DNA of 58,118 nt from Chloroflexota bacterium (GTDB lineage: Bacteria; Chloroflexota; UBA6077; JACCZL01), in assembly GCA_020845495.1 (NCBI GenBank), contig JADLFM010000093.1, positions 1 through 58,118 of the forward strand, in the 5' to 3' direction. The notes beneath the pieces were generated by a model, which was not told the origin of the DNA, searched no databases, and saw nothing but the letters and a program-made list of their open reading frames with translations. Numbering within the stretch: position 1 is the stretch's first letter; every line of letters starts with the position of its first letter. Shown one piece after another: positions 15,608 to 24,530 of this stretch. Position numbers and translations under genes: made by a program.

Positions 15608-16507
15608 CTAGTGTTTCACCGCGCCTGCTGTCAGCCCCTCGATGAACTGTTGCTGGAACAGGAAGTACAGAACCAGCACCGGCAGCGAGAAGAGCACCAG
15701 CGCCGCCGCGAGCAACGGGTACGTGCCATAAAACTCGGTCGAGATCAAGGCGTAGATCCCGGTTGGCAGGGTCCGCATCGACGCGGTGGTAATGAACGTC
15801 AGGGCGAACAGGAATTCATTCCAGTTCTGCAAGAACAGGAAGATCGCGATCGTCGCCAGGGCCGGGCGGGTCAGCGGCAGCATGATCTGCCAGAAGATCC
15901 GGAGATCGTGCGCGCCGTCGATGCGGGCCGCTTCTTCGAGCTCGCGCGGAAGCTCCTCGAAGAAGCCCTTCATGATGAATGTGCCGAACGCCAGCCCGAA
16001 TGCTGTGTACGGCCCGATCAACGCGAGCGGCGTGTTCATCAGCCCGAGGGTGCGCAGGTTGACGAACAGCGGGATCAGCGCGATCTGGAGCGGAATCGTC
16101 AGGCCGATCAGGATCAGACCGTAGACGTACTTCTTGCCGAAGAAGTCCATCCGGCCCAGGCCGTAGCCGGCGAATGCCGCGAGCAGGACGGTCAGCGCCA
16201 TCGAGACGGTCGAGATGTAGATGCTGTTCCAGTAGAGCGTCCCGATATGGGTCGCTTCCCAGGCGTCCGGATAGTTCGAGGGGAAGATTGGCCAGGCGAT
16301 GACCTTCCCCCCGAAAATTTGGGGATTGTCCATCAGCGACAGGCTAATGAGATACAGAAATGGACCGACCGAGATGGCCAGCCCGGCCGCCAGCACGGCC
16401 CAACCGAGCGCGTCCGCCCAGGACCATGTGGCCTTCTTCCGCCCGTTGCGTGCGGGCGCCGTCGCCCGAAGCTCCGCCCCGAGCGCGCCCGCATCAGAGG
16501 CGCTCAC
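15608..16507 (-). CDS. Carbohydrate ABC transporter permease, MalG/UgpE type
   Basis: A 299-residue inner-membrane permease with six predicted helices and the EAA loop EEAARIDGAHDLRIFWQIML near residue 190, which docks on the ATPase subunit. The C-terminus (QQFIEGLTAGAVKH) is typical of the MalG/UgpE family. GTG 16507 has AAAGGAG at 9 nt. It partners the permease ending at 16626; the 118 bp between them hold the second copy of the 50-bp palindromic repeat. No ATPase gene is nearby, so a shared MsmK-type ATPase encoded elsewhere is likely. Confidence 0.92.
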   Translation of the reverse strand: MSASDAGALGAELRATAPARNGRKKATWSWADALGWAVLAAGLAISVGPFLYLISLSLMDNPQIFGGKVIAWPIFPSNYPDAWEATHIGTLYWNSIYISTVSMALTVLLAAFAGYGLGRMDFFGKKYVYGLILIGLTIPLQIALIPLFVNLRTLGLMNTPLALIGPYTAFGLAFGTFIMKGFFEELPRELEEAARIDGAHDLRIFWQIMLPLTRPALATIAIFLFLQNWNEFLFALTFITTASMRTLPTGIYALISTEFYGTYPLLAAALVLFSLPVLVLYFLFQQQFIEGLTAGAVKH

Positions 16508-16547
16508 GCTCCGGGTCTCCTTTCAATCACCTGGTTCATGGCCTACT

Positions 16548-16597
16548 CTCCGTCTCCCCCTCTCCCGCGCGCGGGAGAGGGGGCTGGGGGGTGAGGG
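16548..16597 (+). repeat. 50-bp intergenic palindromic (REP-like) repeat, copy 2
   Basis: Same element as 2803-2852 with one mismatch: arms 16556-16568 and 16571-16583, then CTGGGGGGTGAGGG. A partial second tail (CTGGGGGGTGAGGGG) follows directly. It sits between the two sugar permease genes, where the RNA hairpin could tune the expression ratio or stabilise the upstream message. Confidence 0.85.
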
Positions 16598-16625
16598 GGT
16601 CTGGGCTGGGGGGTGAGGGGCGCTC

Positions 16626-17555
16626 CTACCGCTCCCGGAGGGCGAGCGTCTGGAGCCACGAGGTGCCCATGATGAGCAGCACCATGATCATCGCGAGCGC
16701 CGAGGCGATCCCCATCTCGTTCAGGTCGAACGCCTGCCGGTAGAGCATCGTCGCGAAGACCTCAGTGGCGTAGGTAGGGCCGCCGCGCGTCAGGATGAAG
16801 ACCAGGTCGAACACCTTCAGCCCGCCGATCACCGACAGTACGATCGCGATCCCGAGGATCGGCTTCATCAAGGGGGTGATGATCTTGAGGGTAAGCTGCC
16901 GGCGGTCGGCGCCATCCACCCGCGCCGCCTCCAGCACCTCGCCCGGCAGTCCCTGGAGGCCGGCCAGCAGGATCACCATGCTGAAGCCAACGTTCTTCCA
17001 GATCGAGATCGCGATGACGGTCGGCAAGGCCCAGGCCGGATCGCCGAGCCACGCCTGCGCCAGCACGTCCAGCCCAATGCTCCGCAAGAACACGTTCAGC
17101 AGGCCGGCGTTCGGCTCGAGGATGCGCTGGAACATAATCGTCACGACGATCAGCGACAGCACCACCGGCACGAAGAACAGGGTGCGGAGCAGGCCGCGCC
17201 CCTTCATCTCGCGATTCAGCAGGAGCGCCAGCACGAACGCGATCCCGACTTCGAGCGGCGTCCGCACCACCACGAAGAGGACCGAGTTGACGGCCGCCTT
17301 CCAGAAGATCTCGTCCTGCACCAGGCTGACGTAGTTGGCCAGCCCCACGAACGGTCCCCACTCAGGCGTGAACCCGTTCCACTCGTGGAAGCTGAGCAGG
17401 AACGAGTACACCGCCGGATAGACGATGAACGCCAGCATCACGAGCAGGGCCGGCCCGACGAACAGGTAGGCTGTCAACTGGCGCTCGAGATGGCGCCGCC
17501 GCGCGTGGGGCGTGAGCGCCCCGCGTGCGGCCACCGGCCGTGTCTGGACCGCCAT
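16626..17555 (-). CDS. Carbohydrate ABC transporter permease, MalF/UgpA type
   Basis: A 309-residue permease with six predicted helices. Family features are the first helix AYLFVGPALLVMLAFIVYP, the periplasmic SFHEWNGF stretch, and the EAA loop LEAARVDGADRRQLTLKI. ATG 17555 is chosen (7 nt after the stop of the binding-protein gene, with GAGAAGG in between); a TTG at 17570 would overlap that gene and lacks a good RBS. It pairs with the MalG-type permease downstream. Confidence 0.92.
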   Translation of the reverse strand: MAVQTRPVAARGALTPHARRRHLERQLTAYLFVGPALLVMLAFIVYPAVYSFLLSFHEWNGFTPEWGPFVGLANYVSLVQDEIFWKAAVNSVLFVVVRTPLEVGIAFVLALLLNREMKGRGLLRTLFFVPVVLSLIVVTIMFQRILEPNAGLLNVFLRSIGLDVLAQAWLGDPAWALPTVIAISIWKNVGFSMVILLAGLQGLPGEVLEAARVDGADRRQLTLKIITPLMKPILGIAIVLSVIGGLKVFDLVFILTRGGPTYATEVFATMLYRQAFDLNEMGIASALAMIMVLLIMGTSWLQTLALRER

Positions 17556-17562
17556 GGCCTTC

Positions 17563-19125
17563 TCAGCCAACCGTGAACTTGCGCTCGCCGGCGCGCTTGG
17601 ACGCCTGCTCGACCTCGTCCATGACCTGCTTGCCGGTCTTGCTGCCGGCGAAGACGGCCTGGAAGCCCTGGTACATCGCCTCCTGCACTTGCGGCGTGAA
17701 CAGGATCCGCGAAGTGCCGGTCGGCTGGAGCTTCAGGAACTCAGGGTAGAGCGGATCCTTCAGCCGGGTCATCTGGAAGGCCAGGGCCTCCGGCGTGATC
17801 GGGCCGTTTGGCGAGATCCCGAGCGCGCTGCTGTAGGTCACCTTGCCGCGCACGCCGGTGATCGCCCGGATCATCTCGAAGGCGACGTCTTGATTCTTGC
17901 TCTTCGAGTTCACCGTCAACGTAATCCCAGTCGACGACAGGACCGGCTTGGGGCCGCCCGGCATCACCGCCGGGAACGGGAAGAGGCCCATGTCGAAGTC
18001 CGGCGGCAGGGCCGCGCGCAGCGACGTCCGCATCCACTGCCCGCCCCAGAACATCGCGGACTTCCCGGTCGAGAAGATCCCGATCGCGTCCGGTTCCTTG
18101 ACGCCGATCGCATTCTTGATCATCGCGTCTGACTTGATGATCTCCTCGGTCTTCTCCGCCACCTGCACCATCTCGGGACTGTTCCACGCGAGCTTGCCAA
18201 GGTCGGCATCCCGCATCTTCGTGTCCAACTTCATCCCACCGGCGACCGTGTAGAACGGGAAGATCGGGAAGTTGCGATCCTGGCCAGCCGGGAACACGAC
18301 CGGGGCAATGCCCTTGGCGGTGAAGACGCTCGCCGACTTCTTCAGGTCGTCCCAGGTCTCAGGCACCTGGACGCCGTTCTCGGCGAACATCTTCTTGTTG
18401 TAGTAGACGACCACTGTGTTGGTGACGGCCGGTACCGACACGACCTGGCCGTTGATCGTCAGCAACTGGAGCGCGTTCGGCCAGAAGCTGTTCTTGAACT
18501 CCGGGTCGGCCTCGAAGAACTTATTGAAGGGAAGGACGCCGCCGTTCACGAGGTAGTCGACGGTGTCCGCGCCCGGCTCGACGGCGATGATGTCCGGGGT
18601 CGGGCTGGCCGCCGCGAGCGCTGCCTTGACGGCCGTTCGCTGCTCGTTCAAGCCGGGATACGCCGTAATCTCCAGGCTGAGGTTCGGATCGCCCTTTTCC
18701 TTGTACTCGTTCGCAATCTCCTTCTGAACGTCGACGTGGAAACCGACGTACTGCCAGAAGGAGATGGTCGTCGGAGCGCTGGCTTTGGCCGTCGGCGACT
18801 TGAACGGCATCGGGTTGGTCGCCTGGGCGGCCGGTGAGCTCGAGGCAGACGGTGAGCCCGAGGCGGACGGCGAGCCGGACGCGGCCGGCGAGGGGGCAAC
18901 CGTTGGCTGGGCGCCGCCGATGCCCTGGCCGGTGACGACGGTGCCGGACGACTGGGGCGACGCGGCAGTCTTGGCCGCCGGCTGCGACGCGGACCCGCTG
19001 CCAGCGCTTGCGCCGGACTCAGACTTGGGCGCGGCCGGCGCTGAAGGGCCGCACGCGACGAGCAGGGCCGCTGGCACGGTGGCTGCCAGCGCCTGGAGCA
19101 AGAAACGACGTGAGTAACGGGCCAC
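17563..19125 (-). CDS. Extracellular solute-binding protein, family 1 (sugar), lipoprotein
   Basis: A 520-residue carbohydrate-binding lipoprotein. The SRRFLLQ start and hydrophobic stretch end in the lipobox LLVAC (C25). About 95 residues of Ser/Ala/Pro/Gly linker with repeated SPSASG follow, then a family 1 domain (ISFWQYVGF, PDIIAVEPGADTVDYL, VVVYYNKKMFAENGVQVPETW). The GTG at 19125 has GGAGG at 8 nt; the frame also opens at 19149. First gene of a transport operon whose promoter and probable operator lie at 19375-19440. Confidence 0.92.
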   Translation of the reverse strand: MARYSRRFLLQALAATVPAALLVACGPSAPAAPKSESGASAGSGSASQPAAKTAASPQSSGTVVTGQGIGGAQPTVAPSPAASGSPSASGSPSASSSPAAQATNPMPFKSPTAKASAPTTISFWQYVGFHVDVQKEIANEYKEKGDPNLSLEITAYPGLNEQRTAVKAALAAASPTPDIIAVEPGADTVDYLVNGGVLPFNKFFEADPEFKNSFWPNALQLLTINGQVVSVPAVTNTVVVYYNKKMFAENGVQVPETWDDLKKSASVFTAKGIAPVVFPAGQDRNFPIFPFYTVAGGMKLDTKMRDADLGKLAWNSPEMVQVAEKTEEIIKSDAMIKNAIGVKEPDAIGIFSTGKSAMFWGGQWMRTSLRAALPPDFDMGLFPFPAVMPGGPKPVLSSTGITLTVNSKSKNQDVAFEMIRAITGVRGKVTYSSALGISPNGPITPEALAFQMTRLKDPLYPEFLKLQPTGTSRILFTPQVQEAMYQGFQAVFAGSKTGKQVMDEVEQASKRAGERKFTVG

Positions 19126-19374
19126 GCTGCATGCCTCCACGCACGACAAGGGAACGGCTGCGTTCAGATAGCGACCCGTAGCGGCATCTACCGCGCCGAG
19201 GTCGCCTGGCTGCTACGCTCGAACCGTAGCGCGCGGAGTGTACCCGCCCGACCGTCGTCGGTCAAGAGCGCTGGAAAAATGGCGAACGAAACCAGGGTCG
19301 CCGATTGCCAGCACGCCAACACGGCGCCTCCGCTGACCTGCACGAACGCCATCTGGCGGAATCGACGGCCGATA

Positions 19375-19392
19375 CATAGGCATACGCCTATG
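19375..19392. promoter_or_regulatory. 18-bp palindromic operator candidate
   Basis: CATAGGCATACGCCTATG: perfect 7-bp arms around a 4-bp centre. It lies about 13-30 bp downstream of the expected transcription start of the minus-strand promoter at 19412-19440, a classic repressor position. Its sequence differs from the operator in front of the LacI gene. Confidence 0.55.
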
Positions 19393-19411
19393 AGAACGAT
19401 TGCCAGAGGTT

Positions 19412-19440
19412 ATAGTACGCTGCCCTGCACGCCTCGTCAA
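19412..19440 (-). promoter_or_regulatory. Sigma70-like promoter for the second sugar transport operon
   Basis: Read on the minus strand: -35 TTGACG (19440-19435), exactly 17 nt, -10 TACTAT (19417-19412, followed by AA). Transcription would start near 19405 and run into the binding-protein gene at 19125. Confidence 0.55.
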
Positions 19441-19501
19441 GACGCCCAGGTCACAGCCAGGCCGTCCACGACCACCCGGCCGTCCCTTCACGCCGCACGC
19501 G

Positions 19502-20956
19502 CTAACGCGTATCAGGCTCCCAGATGCGATGCTCCCGCGCATCGAGGAAGCCCTGATTCGTCGGCCGCAGCCGCCAGATATCGAGTGCCTCGATCGTCGT
19601 CGGAGCACCCACCGTGAACGCATCCAGTCCGGTGCCGCGCTGACCCAAGTGTGCCGTGAGCACCGCCTGACGATCGTTGGCGAAGACCTCGACGAGGTAC
19701 GCATCTACGAAGATGCGTAGTTCGACGTCCTCGCCCTCCGGCAGGTCGGCTGCGGCGAACGGCGCCTCGGTCGTGCCCACGCGCAGGGTGCCAGTTTCTG
19801 GCCTGAGCAGGATCGGCAGACCATCGCCGTTCCCATCAGAGAACAGCACGACGCCGACCAACTTCCGCATAGCCTCTCGGCGAGGAATGGTGATCCGAAG
19901 CTCGCAGGCATCACCGGGGAGATCGGCGATGTGCTGGAGCGCCGGACGAGCCTGCGGCGGTACGGGGTCGCCGTAGCCAGTCACCGGGTTCGCCAGCGTG
20001 ATTCCGCGCCGATGGACCGGGTCGAACCGCAGCGTTTCGAGCTCCCGAAGCGGCCGGATCCGTAGGAGGCCGTCCGCGGGCAGGCTCAGTTCGCGCGGCA
20101 GAGACTGGATGGTCTTGTTCAGCAACGCGCCGTCTGGCCCGGCCGAGCGGATCCAGGCCCACATCACCCGCCGGCCATCCGGTGTCAGCAGGCTCTCAGG
20201 GGCGAAGAAATCGGTGCGGAGGCGCACTCCCCAGATCGGCTGCTCGTCCCGCCGCCAGTTCATGCGCGCATGCTGCTGGGGCACGAACTGCTCCGCATCC
20301 GGATCCCAGTCACCAACGTAGTAGCGACAGCCCAGGGGATGGCTGATGCACAGGAGCACCCACTTGCCGCCGAGCTCGAAGAAGTTAGGGCAGGAAACGT
20401 CCTCGCCGATGGTCACGTCCGACGGCTCTCGGCCCAGGAAATCCCCGACGAGCGACCAATGCTTCAGATCCGTCGATTTCATGAGCGGCGGATTCTTCCC
20501 GCCCGAGATAGCGTAGTAGGTATCGCCGATGAGGAAGCAGTCTGGATCCCAATGGACGATCGCCGCTTCGCTGCCATCGACGGTCCGCACTGCGACCGGG
20601 TACGGCCGCTCCCAGGCCGACAAGCGCCGGTCCGTCGCAAGCGCGATCTGATTCCGATCCGACCCCTTACCGTGGTAGATGACAGCCGGACGACCCTCCT
20701 TCGTCAGGAAGCCGGTGCCACTGTACATGTTGTGGCCGGTGAATGACGGCTGGAGCGTCGTGGGCTGCCACGTCCAGTGCAGCATGTCGGGGCTGGTAAC
20801 GTGGACGAAGCTGTACGAGCGTTCGCCCTGCCAGTGGTGGGTCAGGATGTAGTGCAGGTGGTAGACACCATCGAGGTAGAACGCGGCGTTCGGATCGCCC
20901 GGCGCGCTCTCACCGCCCGGGTGCATGAGGTGATAGTTCAACGTCAGGTCAGACAT
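19502..20956 (-). CDS. Glycoside hydrolase family 32 protein (fructan/sucrose-type), unusual ECP motif
   Basis: A 484-residue five-bladed propeller hydrolase with a C-terminal beta-sandwich. The nucleophile motif is GDPNAAFY (D21), the RDP-equivalent is WDPD (D137), and FAPESLLTPDGRRVMWAW is the conserved strand before the sandwich. The usual general-acid motif ECP reads SCP (S188 in GEDVSCPNFFEL), with E185 and D186 just before. This could be a subfamily with a shifted acid or a reduced activity. No signal peptide, so it acts in the cytoplasm on imported sugar. ATG 20956; last gene of the LacI-led cluster, 177 bp after the second GH32-like gene. Confidence 0.85.
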   Translation of the reverse strand: MSDLTLNYHLMHPGGESAPGDPNAAFYLDGVYHLHYILTHHWQGERSYSFVHVTSPDMLHWTWQPTTLQPSFTGHNMYSGTGFLTKEGRPAVIYHGKGSDRNQIALATDRRLSAWERPYPVAVRTVDGSEAAIVHWDPDCFLIGDTYYAISGGKNPPLMKSTDLKHWSLVGDFLGREPSDVTIGEDVSCPNFFELGGKWVLLCISHPLGCRYYVGDWDPDAEQFVPQQHARMNWRRDEQPIWGVRLRTDFFAPESLLTPDGRRVMWAWIRSAGPDGALLNKTIQSLPRELSLPADGLLRIRPLRELETLRFDPVHRRGITLANPVTGYGDPVPPQARPALQHIADLPGDACELRITIPRREAMRKLVGVVLFSDGNGDGLPILLRPETGTLRVGTTEAPFAAADLPEGEDVELRIFVDAYLVEVFANDRQAVLTAHLGQRGTGLDAFTVGAPTTIEALDIWRLRPTNQGFLDAREHRIWEPDTR

Positions 20957-21133
20957 GAGGGTGCAGCACCTCGCATCGTGCAGGGATGCGCGCTCGCCGC
21001 GCCGAAAGCCACTAGACCAGAGTCACTAAACCAGAGTCACTGAGCCAGGAGGGGTCTACCGACCGACCAGGGCAACGCGTGAGAACGCTCCCCTGGCCAT
21101 AGACCGGTCTTCGGCGTGGCGGCGCTGTATTCC

Positions 21134-22603
21134 TTATCGGTGAACTGGGCGGCGCATCGGCGAGAGCCGGGCTTCGGTGATCCGCGCGAGGCCGCCTTCC
21201 GCCCAGAGGCCGGCACGCCCCTGTTCCCGCGCGCCCGTCAGCGTCGCCAGGACGACCTCGCCGCCAAGCTCCAGTTCGATATAGGCGCCGACCGAGAGCA
21301 GTCGGAACGGCACCGGCTGGCCCGCCTCCAGCGGTCGGTAGAGCCGGCCGCGCTGGATCTCCTGATAGGCGTAGGTCGGCTGGTCGGACGGCGGCAGCCA
21401 CTTTTGGAGTGTCACCTCGTCGCGCCCGGACGCTAGTTCGACGACGTAGCCGCCGCCGCGCTCGTCCAGCCGCAGCCCCAGGCCACCGGACGGCGCGTCC
21501 AGCCGGAGCTCCCCTTCGAGCAGGAAGTCGCTCAAATCGGCGGCGGTGACCGCCATGTCCGCGCCCTCTGGCGGTGCGATCTCCCACCCCGCGACTGGCC
21601 GCGAGCGGAACAGGCTCGTCGCGGCGAGGGCTGGCGGGGTTGCCGGGCTGGCCCGATACGCTTCCCAGCCCGGGAAACTGCTGCGCCGAAGGCTCCCGTC
21701 TGACTGACGCGCCAAGACCAGGGGCGGGGCCGCGATCCGGCCGTAGCTGTTGGCGCGCGTGCCCCAGGCCGGCCAGTCGTAGTCAGCAAACTGGCCGGGC
21801 GACGGCAAGGGCCGGTGCCAGCAGAAGAAGAGGTCCAGATCGCGCCAGCGGCAGACTCGGCCGGCGTAGTGCCCGGCGGGAGCCAGGGAGCCGCCATCAG
21901 CCGGGATGGTATACGGCCCCTCGAACGCGGGCGCCTGCCAGTAGCGCTGGCAACGATCCTCCATGATCCCGGCGGTGAGGTAATAGTGGCCATCGATCGT
22001 GAAGACCTGTGGACACTCGAGATCCCAGTAGCGACGGGGGGCGAACAGCGGCGCCCGAACCTCCCAGTGCAGCAGGTCGTCAGACGCCATCAAAGCCGCG
22101 CAGCCGCGTCGTAGGAATGGCCCGTCCGCCTCCCGACCGCAGACGACCGCGTAGTACGTGTTACCAACCCGGATCGGCTTCGGATCGCGCCATGAGACGC
22201 GCCCGCCGGGAAGCGGCTCGGCCTCGTACCAGCGAGGGTCGGCCGCTGCGACCGGGTTGCCGTCGTACTTCGTCCAGCGAATCAGGTCCGCTGAGGTCGC
22301 GACGGCGATGCGCTGAACCCGCCCCTGCTCGGCCCGCCCGAGGGCGGTGTAGACCATGTAGTACGTCCCGTCCCGCTCGGTCACGCTCATGGTGTAGATC
22401 ATGTCGTCGTCCGGGCCATCCCCCGGATCGCTGGTCCGGATGGCGGCCGGCAGCGCACGCCAGGCCAGCCCGTCGTCGGACACGGCGTGCTGCACCACGT
22501 CGTGGTTCGGCAAGGTCAGATGAAACAGATGAATCCGATCGCCGGCCGGGAAGACCTCGACGTCTCCGAGCTCCGGGCCGATCCCGGCGGGAGGTGCGTA
22601 CAC
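21134..22603 (-). CDS. GH32-type glycoside hydrolase (levanase/invertase-like)
   Basis: A 489-residue propeller protein with the three catalytic elements of the GH32/GH43 clan: D14 (GDVEVF), D140 (WRDPKP) and E196 (LECPQVF). A C-terminal beta-sandwich region follows (from about residue 340; FLLEGELRLDAPSGGLGLRL). It is only distantly like the neighbouring GH32. No signal peptide; cytoplasmic. GTG 22603 lies 5 nt after the stop of the permease gene with GAAAGG upstream. A fructose- or arabinose-containing oligosaccharide is the likely substrate class; the exact one cannot be read from sequence. Confidence 0.82.
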   Translation of the reverse strand: MYAPPAGIGPELGDVEVFPAGDRIHLFHLTLPNHDVVQHAVSDDGLAWRALPAAIRTSDPGDGPDDDMIYTMSVTERDGTYYMVYTALGRAEQGRVQRIAVATSADLIRWTKYDGNPVAAADPRWYEAEPLPGGRVSWRDPKPIRVGNTYYAVVCGREADGPFLRRGCAALMASDDLLHWEVRAPLFAPRRYWDLECPQVFTIDGHYYLTAGIMEDRCQRYWQAPAFEGPYTIPADGGSLAPAGHYAGRVCRWRDLDLFFCWHRPLPSPGQFADYDWPAWGTRANSYGRIAAPPLVLARQSDGSLRRSSFPGWEAYRASPATPPALAATSLFRSRPVAGWEIAPPEGADMAVTAADLSDFLLEGELRLDAPSGGLGLRLDERGGGYVVELASGRDEVTLQKWLPPSDQPTYAYQEIQRGRLYRPLEAGQPVPFRLLSVGAYIELELGGEVVLATLTGAREQGRAGLWAEGGLARITEARLSPMRRPVHR

Positions 22604-22608
22604 GCTGG

Positions 22609-23505
22609 CTAGCCTTTCACGCCCGTACGGGCGATCCCCTCAATCACGTAGCGCTGCGCGAAGATGAAGATCAGCAGGACCGGCAGCATCGAGATGACGA
22701 CTCCAGCCAACACGACCGACAGGCTTCCGGTGCCCAGGTAGCCCTGGAGGGTGACCAGCCCGATTGGCAGGGTGAAGTTCTTCTGGCTGCTCAGGAAGAT
22801 CAGCGGCCGGAAGAACTCATTCCAGAACGTGTTGAATGAGAGGATCGCGAGCACCGCCATCGGTCCCGTGCACAGCGGCACGAAGACCCGACTGAAGATG
22901 TGCCACTGACCGGCGCCATCGATCTTGGCCGCGTCGACGAGATCCTGCGGAATCTGCATGAACGCCTGGCGCATGAAGAAGACGCCGAAGGCGCTCACCC
23001 AGGCCGGCAGGATCAGCGACCAGAGCGTGTCCGCCAACCCGAACCACTTGATGAGCAGGAAGACGGGAATAATGGTCGCCTGGCCGGGCACCATCAAGGA
23101 GGCCATCAACAGGAAGAACAGGAGGTTCTTACCGGGAAAGCGCAGCCGTGCGAACGCATAGCCGGCCAGCGATGCCGTCACGAGCTGCCCCAGCACGATC
23201 GCGACGCTGACCTTGACACTGTTCGCCAGAATCTCGCCAAACGGCACGCTCTCGAAGACCTGGCGGTAGTTGCCGAAGGCGAGGTCGGTCGGGAGCCACT
23301 GCGGAGGCAGGCTGAACGACTGGGCCGGGGTCCTGAGCGAGGTCGACATCGTCCAGATGATGGGCGCAAGCCACAGCAGCGCCAGGACGACCAGGAGCGT
23401 GCCGACCAGCGCCCGCCCGATGGTCCTGACTAGCCACGCTCGCTGGCTCGCGGCACGGTCGAAACGGCGGTCAGTGGTCGGCTGCCCGACGACGATATCA
23501 CTCAT
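22609..23505 (-). CDS. Carbohydrate ABC transporter permease, MalG type
   Basis: A 298-residue permease with six predicted helices, the EAA loop VDAAKIDGAGQWHIFSRVFV near residue 195 and the C-terminal YVIEGIARTGVKG signature. ATG 23505 overlaps the stop of the MalF-type gene by 8 bp, so the two are translationally coupled. Part of the operon lacI, binding protein, two permeases, two hydrolases. Needs an ATPase encoded outside this window. Confidence 0.92.
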   Translation of the reverse strand: MSDIVVGQPTTDRRFDRAASQRAWLVRTIGRALVGTLLVVLALLWLAPIIWTMSTSLRTPAQSFSLPPQWLPTDLAFGNYRQVFESVPFGEILANSVKVSVAIVLGQLVTASLAGYAFARLRFPGKNLLFFLLMASLMVPGQATIIPVFLLIKWFGLADTLWSLILPAWVSAFGVFFMRQAFMQIPQDLVDAAKIDGAGQWHIFSRVFVPLCTGPMAVLAILSFNTFWNEFFRPLIFLSSQKNFTLPIGLVTLQGYLGTGSLSVVLAGVVISMLPVLLIFIFAQRYVIEGIARTGVKG

Positions 23506-24463
23506 AGTGGACCCACCGCTTCGAGAGCCAGAACTGCATGGCCGTCAGCGCCATGATCAGCACGAACAGGAGCGAGGCGATGGCGGCACCATATCCAATC
23601 GCCAGGTTCTGGAAGGCGCTCTCGTAGATAATCATGACGACGGTTCGCGACGAGTCGCCCGGTCCGCCGCGGGTCATCACGAACGGCTGCTCGAAGACCT
23701 GAAGCGCTCCGATCACGCCGATGACGGTGACGAACAGCATGGTGGGGCTCAGCAGCGGGATCGTCACGCTCCAGAACTTGGACCAGGCTCCAGCCCCGTC
23801 GATCTCGGCTGCCTCGTACATCTCGCGTGAGATGTTCTGTACGCCCGCGACGAAGATGATGAAATTGAACCCGAGCGAGCGCCACGTCGCGGCGAAGATG
23901 ACGGCCACGAGCGACCAGCTAGCCGAGGTCAACCACGGCACCCGCTCGAAGCCGAGCATCGCGAGGTAGTAGTTGATGACCCCGAACTCCTTCTGGAACA
24001 GGTAGCTCAGAACCACCGCCACCGCCGCGCCAGACAGGGTCAGCGGGAGAAAGAACGCGGTGCGCAAGAAGTACGTCAGCGGCCGCGAGCGGACGCTCTG
24101 AACCGCCACAGCCAGGATGACGGCGAGCGAGACCTCCAGGCCGACCGCTCCCGCCACGAACAGGAGGGTGTTCCGGAACGCGGTCAGGAGCCGCGTATCC
24201 TGAGTCAGATTGGCGAAGTTCTGCGCGCCGACAAAGTGAGGCGCTTTCTGGGCCAGCAGATCCCATTCGTACAGGCTCAACCCCAGCGACGCTAAGACCG
24301 GGCCGAGGACGAAGAGCAGGAAGCCGAGGTAGGTCGGCAGGATGAAGAGATAGCCCGTGAGCGCCTCGCGCCGAGCCATCCCTTGCAGCCCCTGCTGAGT
24401 CAGCCAGCCGAGCGTCGACGGCGCCACGGTCGCCGCGTCGGAGCGCGCGACAGGAGTCGTCAT
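23498..24463 (-). CDS. Carbohydrate ABC transporter permease, MalF type
   Basis: A 321-residue permease with six predicted helices. Visible features are the N-terminal helix TGYLFILPTYLGFLLFVLG, the SLYEWDLL periplasmic element and the EAA loop YEAAEIDGAGAWSKFWSVTI. ATG 24463 is 67 bp after the binding-protein stop. Heterodimer partner of the MalG-type permease downstream. Confidence 0.92.
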   Translation of the reverse strand: MTTPVARSDAATVAPSTLGWLTQQGLQGMARREALTGYLFILPTYLGFLLFVLGPVLASLGLSLYEWDLLAQKAPHFVGAQNFANLTQDTRLLTAFRNTLLFVAGAVGLEVSLAVILAVAVQSVRSRPLTYFLRTAFFLPLTLSGAAVAVVLSYLFQKEFGVINYYLAMLGFERVPWLTSASWSLVAVIFAATWRSLGFNFIIFVAGVQNISREMYEAAEIDGAGAWSKFWSVTIPLLSPTMLFVTVIGVIGALQVFEQPFVMTRGGPGDSSRTVVMIIYESAFQNLAIGYGAAIASLLFVLIMALTAMQFWLSKRWVHYE

Positions 24464-24530
24464 AGTGTCCGTCCGTCGGTAGCCGCGCGGGGCCGGGTGC
24501 AGCCCCGCGCGCGAGAGATACGGTTGCAGA

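Larger units (their letters stand above)
19126..19501. other. Promoter region of the second sugar transport operon
   Basis: A 376-bp gap between the GH32 gene (stop at 19502) and the binding-protein start at 19125. It holds a sigma70-like promoter on the minus strand and an 18-bp palindrome just downstream of it, leaving a 5' leader of about 280 nt. No gene seen. Confidence 0.65.
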
